NCBI RefSeq assembly: GCF_021283305.1
Contig: NZ_JAJSOK010000003.1
Span: 62,001 to 126,000 of the forward strand
DNA from: Pseudonocardia kujensis
GTDB taxonomy: Bacteria; Actinomycetota; Actinomycetes; Mycobacteriales; Pseudonocardiaceae
DNA: 64,000 nucleotides
Direction: 5' to 3'
A model generated the notes under the pieces. The model saw nothing but the letters and a program-made list of their open reading frames with translations. It did no database searches and was not told where the DNA came from. Positions 25,790-32,388 of the stretch are shown one piece after another; the first letter of the stretch is position 1, and each line of letters opens with the position of its first letter. Made by a program: the position numbers and the translations under genes.

Positions 25790-26202
25790 GCGGGCGGGAG
25801 CCTCGCCGCGTCGCGGAGGGCGACCCGGTCCCCCAGCAGGAGCTCGGCCCGGTCACCCGGACCCACATCATCCGGTTCGCCGGCGCGGGCGGGGACTTCA
25901 ACCCGCTGCACCACGATCCCGAGTTCGCGCGTGAGGCGGGCTTCGACGACGTGATCGCGATGGGGCAGATGCAGGCCGGGATGCTCGCGTCCTGGCTCAC
26001 GGACTGGTGCGGCGTCGAGCACCTGCGCGAGCTCGACGTGCGCTTTCTCGCCCCGGTGCAGCCGGGTGCGATCCTGCGGCTCACCGGCGAGGTCACCGGC
26101 CTCACCGATTCCGCGGACGAGCCGCTGGCCGGGTTGGCGCTCCGTGCCACGGCCGATGGCCAGGAGGTCGTGCGGGCGAACGCGCTGGTGCGCCGGGGTT
26201 AG
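25786..26202 (+). CDS. MaoC-like dehydratase (C-terminal hot-dog subunit)
   Basis: A 138-residue single hot-dog protein. The hydratase-2 motif is FAGAGGDFNPLHHDPEFARE, with Asp and His as the catalytic pair, followed by a GFDDVIAMGQMQAGMLA helix. It hydrates a trans-2-enoyl-CoA. The GTG overlaps the TGA of the frameshifted partner gene (GTGA), the usual arrangement for two-subunit MaoC hydratases in actinobacteria, so its activity may depend on whether the partner is intact. An open frame continues upstream to 25486 by coincidence of the frameshifted partner. Confidence 0.85.
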   Translation: MSGREPRRVAEGDPVPQQELGPVTRTHIIRFAGAGGDFNPLHHDPEFAREAGFDDVIAMGQMQAGMLASWLTDWCGVEHLRELDVRFLAPVQPGAILRLTGEVTGLTDSADEPLAGLALRATADGQEVVRANALVRRG

Positions 26203-26507
26203 ACCGCGCCCCGCACCCGGTCGAGCAGGATCTTGCCCGCGTCGCTGCGCGGGACCCGGTCGACGAGGTCGATACGCCGCGGGCACTTGTAGTGGGCCAG
26301 GCGCTCCCGGCAGTGCGCGACGAGCTGCTCGGCAAGGCCCGGCGCCGGCTCCCCGAGCGGTTCCACGACGGCGCGCACCTGCTCGCCGTACTCCTCGTCA
26401 GGCGCCCCGAACACGACCACGTCCGCGACCGCGGGGTGCAGCGCGAGCAGGTCCTCGACCTCGCGAGGGTAGACGTTCACGCCGCCGCTGATGATCGTCT
26501 GACTGAG
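26199..26507 (-). pseudogene. Remnant of an acyl-CoA ligase (C-terminal domain only)
   Basis: About 100 codons reading SQTIISGGVNVYPREVEDLL through to the A10 Lys stretch RSDAGKILLDRVRGAV, i.e. only the C-terminal swivel domain of an AMP-forming ligase. There is no N-terminal domain: upstream sequence breaks into unrelated frames and then site G. The stop overlaps the end of the MaoC gene from the other strand. It is most likely a deletion remnant. A GTG at 26480 could start a 93-residue product, but that would lack the adenylation core. Confidence 0.8.
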
Positions 26508-26595
26508 CCCTGCCGGTCAGGTTCAGGTACCCGTCCGGGCGGTGCGGCGCCGCTGCCGCATGGGTGCGTGGGTCCACGTCGCCGGGCGATCTTTT

Positions 26596-26615
26596 GGACC
26601 GACCATTGGTAAGGG
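26596..26615 (+). promoter_or_regulatory. GGNCNGACC regulon site G
   Basis: Plus-strand GGACCGACC (26596-26604) followed by ATTGG and TAAGGG (26610-26615), an imperfect -10; TAGCCT at 26631-26636 is an alternative. It is the only recognisable element in the 168-nt gap upstream of the ligase at 26676. Confidence 0.5.
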
Positions 26616-26675
26616 CGATCAGAACTCGCTAGCCTTTCCCCATCCCGGTCGGCCCGCGACGAGGCGGAGAGAATC

Positions 26676-28325
26676 ATGACCAGCCCCACAATCCCGGTAC
26701 TGACCGTGCACGACCGCTACGACGAGGAGTCGGTCCGACTCTTCCGGGATCGCGGCTGGTGGCGCGGCGGCTCACCGGTCGAGCTGCTCGACCGCTGGGC
26801 GGCCGAGACTCCGGGCCGGCGGTTCGTCTCGGACGGCACCGTGGAGTGGGACTACACGACTGTGCGGGACCGTGTGGACGGTCTGGCCACCGCCCTGGTC
26901 GGCGCCGGCGTGGAGCGCGGCGACCGGGTCGTGATGCAGCTCCCGAACTGGGCCGAGTTCGTGGTGGGCTACCTCGCGATCGCCCGGATCGGTGCGGTCC
27001 TCGTCCCGATCATGGCGGTGTACCGGCGGACCGAGGTCGAGCACGTCCTGCGCAACTCCGGCGCGGTCGCAGCGATCTGCCCGGGCGAGTTCCGGGGCTT
27101 CGACCACGCCGGGATGTTCCGCGCCCTCCGCACGGAAATCCCGGAGCTCGGGACCCTGATCGTCGCCCGCGGCACGGTCGAGGAGGACGAGCTGGGCTTC
27201 GAGGAGGCCTGTGCAACCGAGGCCGACCCGGCGATGTTCGGCCCGCCCGCAGACCCGGACCTGCCGCACCTGATCGTCTACACCTCCGGGACCGAGTCGA
27301 CGGCGAAAGGCTGCGTGCACACCTGGAACACGGCGTTCTACTCGGCGCGCGGGTTGGCCCACGACGTGTTCCAGACCCGTCGCGAGGACGTCGTGTTCAT
27401 GCCCTCGCCGGTCGCGCACGCCACCGGCCTGGTGGTGGGGGTGCTCGTACCGCTGGCCGTCGGCGCCGAGACCCACCTGCTCGACGTCTGGGAGCCGCAG
27501 GAGGGGCTGCGCCGCATCGAGCGGTACCGGTGCACCGCCACCGCCACGGCGACCCCGTTCGTGCGGATGGCCCTCGACGCGCAGCGCACGGCCCAGCGGG
27601 ACCTGTCGTCGATGCGGTTCTGGCTGTGTGCGGGTGCGCCGATCCCAGCCGCGCTCGCCGACGAGTTTCACGAGGCGTTCGCCGGCGGCGTCCTCATGCC
27701 GCTCTACGGCGCGACGGAGATCCTCGCCGGCACCTGCTGTCACCCCGGAGACTCGCTGGAGCGCCGGGCGGGGTCGGACGGGTCCGCGGCACTCGACGGC
27801 ATCGAGATCACCCTGCTCGGGCCGGACGGTGAGGCGGTGCCGACCGGCGAGGAGGGCGAGATCTGCTACGCCGGTCCCGGCGCGATCCTCGGCTACTGGC
27901 GGGATCCGCAGCGCACCGCGGCCACCATCGACCGCCAGGGCCGCCACCACACCGGCGACCTCGGCCGGCTCGACGAGCAGGGCTACCTGCGGGTGACCGG
28001 CCGGCTGAAGGACATCATCATCCGCGGCGGGACCAACATCAGCGCCGCCGAGGTCGAGGGGTACATCCTGGACCACCCCGCGGTCGCCCAGGTCGCCGTC
28101 GTCGCCTACCCGGACGAGCGGCTCGGCGAGAAGGTCTGCGCGGTCGTGGTGCCGACCGCGGGCGAGCAGCCCACCCTCCCCGAGGTCACCGACTTCCTGC
28201 GCGGCCGCGGGATCTCCACCCAGAAGCTGCCCGAGAAGCTCCTGCTGGTCGACGAGCTGCCCATGACCGCCACGGGCAAGGTGCAGAAGTTCGTCCTGCG
28301 CGACCTGGCCCGGGGCGGCGCGTGA
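26676..28325 (+). CDS. AMP-forming acyl-CoA ligase, paralogue of 22029-23699
   Basis: A 549-residue ANL ligase. A3 is deviant: IVYTSGTESTAKGCVHTW has Glu-Ser where the usual motif has Thr-Gly, yet keeps the Lys. A8 is LRVTGRLKDIIIRGGTNIS and A10 is MTATGKVQKFVLRDLA. It is homologous along its length to the ligase at 22029-23699, including DRYDEESVRLFRDRGWW at the N terminus. The P-loop change may tune rather than abolish activity. It has its own GGNCNGACC site. The GTGA overlap with the following remnant shows that an intact gene once followed. Confidence 0.92.
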   Translation: MTSPTIPVLTVHDRYDEESVRLFRDRGWWRGGSPVELLDRWAAETPGRRFVSDGTVEWDYTTVRDRVDGLATALVGAGVERGDRVVMQLPNWAEFVVGYLAIARIGAVLVPIMAVYRRTEVEHVLRNSGAVAAICPGEFRGFDHAGMFRALRTEIPELGTLIVARGTVEEDELGFEEACATEADPAMFGPPADPDLPHLIVYTSGTESTAKGCVHTWNTAFYSARGLAHDVFQTRREDVVFMPSPVAHATGLVVGVLVPLAVGAETHLLDVWEPQEGLRRIERYRCTATATATPFVRMALDAQRTAQRDLSSMRFWLCAGAPIPAALADEFHEAFAGGVLMPLYGATEILAGTCCHPGDSLERRAGSDGSAALDGIEITLLGPDGEAVPTGEEGEICYAGPGAILGYWRDPQRTAATIDRQGRHHTGDLGRLDEQGYLRVTGRLKDIIIRGGTNISAAEVEGYILDHPAVAQVAVVAYPDERLGEKVCAVVVPTAGEQPTLPEVTDFLRGRGISTQKLPEKLLLVDELPMTATGKVQKFVLRDLARGGA

Positions 28326-28710
28326 AGGTCACCACCTCCGTCGCGCGCGGGGCCCGCCGCCCTCGGACATCATCGAGCTGGACCTCGCCGCGCCGTGCCC
28401 GGACGAGGTGCTGGCCGCGCTCACCTTCGGCTGCTGCGGGTCCTGTCGCACCTGTCCCGACGGCCGACCCGCCTACTGCGAGCACTTCACCGAGCACCGG
28501 GAGATCACCGACATCCTCGTCGGCGAGGACCCGAACACCATCGTCACCCGGGCCGGCAGCCGCGTCGACGTGCAGGCCGGGCAGTCCTGGAGCAACGAGC
28601 ACGTCGCCTTCCGGGGCGTGTACGTGCAGATCTTCACGTTCGAGGACGGCGACGTGAAGTGCTTCCAGGAGTACTGCGACACCGCGAAGATCGCCGCCGC
28701 CCACGCATGA
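28322..28710 (+). pseudogene. Chimeric remnant: zinc alcohol dehydrogenase start joined to SnoaL-like end
   Basis: A GTG overlapping the ligase stop opens VKVTTSVARGA, a typical zinc-alcohol-dehydrogenase start. After a frameshift near 28350 the sequence reads PSDIIELDLAAPCPDEVLAA, jumps directly to the structural zinc loop CGSCRTCPDGRPAYCEHF, and then continues as the C-terminal half of a SnoaL/NTF2-like protein (SWSNEHVAFRGVYVQIFTFE). The catalytic zinc region and the whole NAD domain are missing. This is best explained by deletions that fused two former genes. The open stretch 28408-28710 could still yield a 100-residue peptide, probably without function. Confidence 0.75.
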
Positions 28711-28722
28711 CACGAAGGCTTC

Positions 28723-28756
28723 GGTCCGACCATTGACTTTGGCCAGACCATAATGT
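28723..28756 (+). promoter_or_regulatory. Double GGNCNGACC regulon site H
   Basis: Two copies on the plus strand 18 nt apart, start to start: GGTCCGACC at 28723-28731 and GGCCAGACC at 28741-28749. The second is followed after 1 nt by TAATGT (28751-28756), a TANNNT -10, about 83 nt before the MFS transporter ATG. A short inverted repeat GTGACGGA/TCCGTCAC at 28769-28791 lies in the leader. Confidence 0.6.
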
Positions 28757-28838
28757 TCCCTGTCGAGCGTGACGGAGGTCCCATCCGTCACGCTCGACCG
28801 GATCGGGCCCGTGAGCGCCCCGACAGACGGGAACAGGC

Positions 28839-30104
28839 ATGAGTACACGCAGTGCGACACCGACCAGTGTGGGGACCGGCGTCCTGCACCGCTGGTGGTT
28901 CCCCATCACCGGGTTCCTGACGCTCCTGTTCGGGACCAGCACGGTCAACGTGCTCATCAATGTGCTCGGCAAGCCGATGGCCGAAGAGCTGGGCTGGGAG
29001 CGCAGCGTCCTCACCAACGGCCTGTCCGTGCAGACCGTGTTCATCGGCATCAGCATCGTGGCGCTGGGCGTCCTGGTGGACCGCTTCGGGCCGCGAAAGC
29101 CCTCCGTCCCGATGGTGCTGGCGTTCGGTGGCGGGCTCATGCTGCTGAGCACGCTCGGCGACAGCCCGACACTGTTCTTCGCGCTCTGTGTGCTGATCGG
29201 CGCCGGCGCCGGCGCCGTCAATCCTGTCGCCCACGCCACCGTGGTCAGCGCCTGGTTCCGCGACCGGCGCGGGATCGCGCTCGGCGTCATGATGGCGGGA
29301 CTCGGTGCCTGCGGCGTGCTGATGCCGTTCCTGGCAAACGGGCTGCTCGGCCTCGTCGGCTGGCGCGGTGCGTTCCTCGTGATCGGTGCGCTGTGCACCG
29401 TCATCCCGGCGTCGGTGTACGCCTTCGTCACCCGGATGCCGCCCGAGCACGAGGCCGAGCGCCTGGCCGCGCGCCGGGCGGGGCGGGTCGCGGGTGAGTC
29501 CCTCTGGACGGTGGCGCGGAGCTACCGGCAGTTCTGGCTGCTCGCGATCGCGATCTTCCTGGTCTCCTCGGCCACCTTCGGGCTCATGGCCCAGGTCGTG
29601 CCGATGTCGACGGACAAGGGTGTCGCGCAGCCGACCGCGGTCGCCGTCCTCTCGGCGGTGAGCCTGGCCTCGCTGGCCGCCCGCCTGTTGGTCGGCTACC
29701 TCCTGGACCGCTTCTTCGCCCCGCTGATCGCCACCGCCATCTTCGCGCTGACCGCGGTCGGCGTGTTCCTGCTGATCTTGTCCACGCAGGTCGGGCTGCT
29801 GTTCCTGGGGGCGGCGCTGGTCGGCCTCGGCCTTGGCGCCGAGGGTGATGTCGCCGCGTACATGGTGAGCCGCTACTTCCCCAAGCACTCCTACGCCCGG
29901 GTCCTCGGCTTCGTCTACTTCCTGTACGCCATGGGCTCGGCCTTCGGGATCTTCCTGCTCGGCCAGATCTATGCGGCCACCGGCTCCTACAGTGCGGGTG
30001 CGTTCCCGATCGTCGGACTGGTCGCGGTCAGCATCGCCTGCCTGCTGTTCATGGGCCCGTACCGGTACTCGCTGGACCACAGCGAGGTCCCGGCGACGGA
30101 CTGA
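28839..30104 (+). CDS. MFS transporter (monocarboxylate-transporter-like)
   Basis: A 421-residue membrane protein with about 12 hydrophobic segments, an inter-helix VDRFGPRKPS loop after segment 2 (motif A), an AWFRDRRGIALG stretch, and a charged central loop around residues 195-220. The arrangement fits the oxalate/formate- or monocarboxylate-type MFS group, which move small carboxylates. It is a plausible uptake system for the growth substrate or an acid intermediate, controlled by the double site H. Nothing in the sequence fixes the substrate or direction. Confidence 0.9.
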   Translation: MSTRSATPTSVGTGVLHRWWFPITGFLTLLFGTSTVNVLINVLGKPMAEELGWERSVLTNGLSVQTVFIGISIVALGVLVDRFGPRKPSVPMVLAFGGGLMLLSTLGDSPTLFFALCVLIGAGAGAVNPVAHATVVSAWFRDRRGIALGVMMAGLGACGVLMPFLANGLLGLVGWRGAFLVIGALCTVIPASVYAFVTRMPPEHEAERLAARRAGRVAGESLWTVARSYRQFWLLAIAIFLVSSATFGLMAQVVPMSTDKGVAQPTAVAVLSAVSLASLAARLLVGYLLDRFFAPLIATAIFALTAVGVFLLILSTQVGLLFLGAALVGLGLGAEGDVAAYMVSRYFPKHSYARVLGFVYFLYAMGSAFGIFLLGQIYAATGSYSAGAFPIVGLVAVSIACLLFMGPYRYSLDHSEVPATD

Positions 30105-30108
30105 GGCC

Positions 30109-30394
30109 TCACCCGGCGTCGTCGGCGAGGCAGGCCTCGACCGCCGACGACGCCCCGGCGAGGCTCTCGACGAGCCCCGCCGCCATCCGCTCCTGCAGGC
30201 GGGCCGTGGGCAGCACGATGACCACGGCGGCTATCGCGGTGCCCGCGGAGTGCACCTCGACCAGGCCGGCGCGGCCAGGTGGCGAGCCGGGCACTGCGGT
30301 CCCCCAGCTCGGCGTAGGCCTGGGTGGCGCCGCTGTCCGCCAGGACCATCGCGGGCCGCTCGGGTGCCTCGGCGGCGTGCACAGGGGGGTACAT
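30109..30394 (-). pseudogene. Composite remnant: acyl-CoA ligase N terminus and IclR-like C terminus
   Basis: An ATG at 30394 overlapping the upstream remnant's stop opens MYPPVHAAEAPERPAMVLAD and then AYAELGDRSARLA, a typical start of an AMP-forming ligase. After about 40 codons the frame is lost and another frame reads GLVEVHSAGTAIAAVVIVLP and AGLVESLAGASSAVEACLAD, which resembles the end of an IclR-type ligand domain. Two unrelated gene ends are thus joined with the middles gone. The IclR assignment is the weaker part. Confidence 0.6.
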
Positions 30395-31112
30395 CAGGTC
30401 CTCTCGAGTAGACGGTCCCGCAGCCGTTCGACGACGTCGGCGCCGACCCCGTGCGCGGTCAGCAGCCCGAGTGCGCCGCCGTGCCGCTCGTCCAGAAATC
30501 GGCGTATGGAGTCGGGGTGGTGTCGTAGAGGTCGGCGGGGAACGCTGCGACGGCCTCCCCGTGGGTGACCATGGTTCGCAGCCGCTCCATACCCGCCCGC
30601 GCACCGGCGGGCTCCGCGGCGCCCTCGGCCACAACCTTCTCGCGCGGCACGCCGAGCGCCTCGAGCACCACCGCGACGGCCACCCCGGTCCGGTCCCGCG
30701 CGACGCTGAAGCGCACGAGGACCGCCCCGGCGGCGTCCGCGAGCTCGGTGACGGCGCCGGCCACCGACTCCGGCGACGCCCGCACGTAGGTCAGGCAAGA
30801 TGCTCACCCGTCGGGCCCGCGGCGCCACCCGGCCCGCCGAGGAGTCGCCGATCACGTCGCCGAATTGGACGGCAGGTGCCGGTGCGGCAGCGCGGCGAGC
30901 TCGCCCCGCCCCTCCCGTTCCACCTCGTGCTGGAGCCGCAGGTCGAGCACGGTGCGGATGCCGAGCTCGTCGACGAGGTGTCGGGCGCCCGCCGCGTTGC
31001 GGAACTGCGGGGTGTCGCTGCGGAACAGCTGCCCGCGGCGCACCCGACGGCCGTCGGGGGTGGGCAGCCCGGCGACCTCGCGGAAGTGCAGCAGCCCCGC
31101 CGTCGGGCTCAC
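30394..31112 (-). pseudogene. Decayed tyrosine phosphatase lacking its catalytic Cys
   Basis: A GTG at 31112 overlapping the P450 stop opens VSPTAGLLHFREVAGLPTPD and continues with DELGIRTVLDLRLQHEVER, a normal start of the PtpB-like family, but this frame stops at 30852. Family sequence resumes in another frame (RASPESVAGAVTELADAAGA) with a P-loop that reads LVRFSVARDRTG, so the His-Cys pair has become Arg-Phe. The C-terminal helices (DSIRRFLDERHGGAL) are in a third frame. At least two frameshifts plus loss of the nucleophile make it a clear pseudogene. It was once co-translated with the second P450. Confidence 0.85.
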
Positions 31113-32320
31113 CACGTGCGCTCGACGGTGACCGGCATGCGCTTGATCCCGGCGAACATGCTCGCCTCCAGCCGCTCCGGTGGCCGCGCCAGCCGGACGT
31201 CCAGCCCGCGGTCGAGCATCTGCCCGAACAGGGCGCTGACCTCGGCGCGGGCCAGGTGGGCGCCCATGCAGAAGTGCACGCCCCAGCCGAACGTCAGGTG
31301 GTCGTTCGGGGTTCGGTCGATCACGAACCGGTCGGAGTCGGTGAACACCCTCTCGTCCCGGTTGGCGCTGCCGAACCACAGCACCACCTTCTGCCCCGGC
31401 TCGATCGTGCGGCCGTGCCACTCGACCGGCGCGAGCACGGTGCGCCGCATGAACGCGACCGGCGAGACCCACCGGAACATCTCCTCGACGGCAGACGGGA
31501 GCAGGTTCCGGTCCACGCGCAGCCGCGCCCACTCGTCGGGGAAGCGGTCGAAGGCGTCGACGGCGCCGGAGATCAGGTGCCGGGTCGTCTCGTTCCCGGC
31601 GGCCATGAGCACGATGTAGTAGGCCGCGAGCTGCTCCCAGCTCAGCGGCTCGCCGTCCACCTCGCCCTGCACCAACACCGACACGAGGTCGTCCTGCGGG
31701 TCGGCGCGACGCTTGGCGGTCAGGTCCTTGAAGTAGGCGAACAGCTCCTCGCGGGCCGTCTCGCGCTGCTCGTCGGTGGTGACGTACTCGGGGTCCTGGA
31801 TGTGCGCGACGTTGCTGAGCTCGGCCAGCGTCGCGCAGTCCTCCGCGGGGACGCCGAGCACGCGCGCCAGTACGCGGATCGGCAGGTTGGCCGACACGGC
31901 GTGGACGAATTCGACCTCGCCCGCGGCCTCGATCTCGTCGAGCAGGGTGGTCACGGACTCCGTGATCGACGCCTGCCAGCGCTTGATCTTCACCGCCCGC
32001 AGGTACGGGATCGCGATGCGCCGGAGCTTGCCGTGCTCGGGCTCGTCCATGTTGTGCAGGCTGTGCAGCTTGCCCTCGACGCGGCGCTCTGCGAGCTGGG
32101 TGCCCTCCGCACTGGAGAGCCGCTCGTGGTCGCTCGCCCCCTCGCGGACGTCGGCGTAGCGGGTCAGCGACCAGAAGCCGCGTCCGCCGTCGGTCTCGTC
32201 GTTCCAGTGCAACGGGTCGTGGTCCCGCAATGCCCGGAACAGCTCGTGCTGGGTGCCCGCCACGAACGGTCGCATGTCCGTGAGGTCGATCTCCGAAGCG
32301 GACCCGACGTCCACCGTCAT
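31109..32320 (-). CDS. Cytochrome P450, paralogue of 15524-16732
   Basis: A 403-residue P450. The I-helix motif is MAAGNETTRH near residue 245, ExxR is EEMFR near 290, and the heme Cys is in FGWGVHFCMGAH near 353. It closely resembles the P450 at 15524-16732, including the HDPLHWN and RRVEG segments. It lies 68 nt downstream of the fused phosphohistidine-domain gene, the same neighbour relation as in the other locus, but no ferredoxin gene follows; a dead phosphatase does. The ATG at 32320 starts a family N terminus; the frame upstream is non-homologous. Confidence 0.95.
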   Translation of the reverse strand: MTVDVGSASEIDLTDMRPFVAGTQHELFRALRDHDPLHWNDETDGGRGFWSLTRYADVREGASDHERLSSAEGTQLAERRVEGKLHSLHNMDEPEHGKLRRIAIPYLRAVKIKRWQASITESVTTLLDEIEAAGEVEFVHAVSANLPIRVLARVLGVPAEDCATLAELSNVAHIQDPEYVTTDEQRETAREELFAYFKDLTAKRRADPQDDLVSVLVQGEVDGEPLSWEQLAAYYIVLMAAGNETTRHLISGAVDAFDRFPDEWARLRVDRNLLPSAVEEMFRWVSPVAFMRRTVLAPVEWHGRTIEPGQKVVLWFGSANRDERVFTDSDRFVIDRTPNDHLTFGWGVHFCMGAHLARAEVSALFGQMLDRGLDVRLARPPERLEASMFAGIKRMPVTVERTW

Positions 32321-32388
32321 CTCGTCTCCTGCTTTGTCGAACGGTAGGCCGGTGCGCCCGGGGGCCGAGCCCACCGGCCCGGGGGCGG

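Noticed and set aside
11295-26507. Secondary-metabolite (polyketide or non-ribosomal peptide) gene cluster
   Set aside because: P450s, ligases and dehydratases occur, but there is no ketosynthase, condensation domain, carrier protein other than BCCP, or thioesterase.
28788-30080. A 430-codon minus-strand frame opposite the MFS transporter
   Set aside because: Its translation is an Asp/Gln/Arg/His-rich shadow of the transporter; no start or ribosome site and no family pattern.
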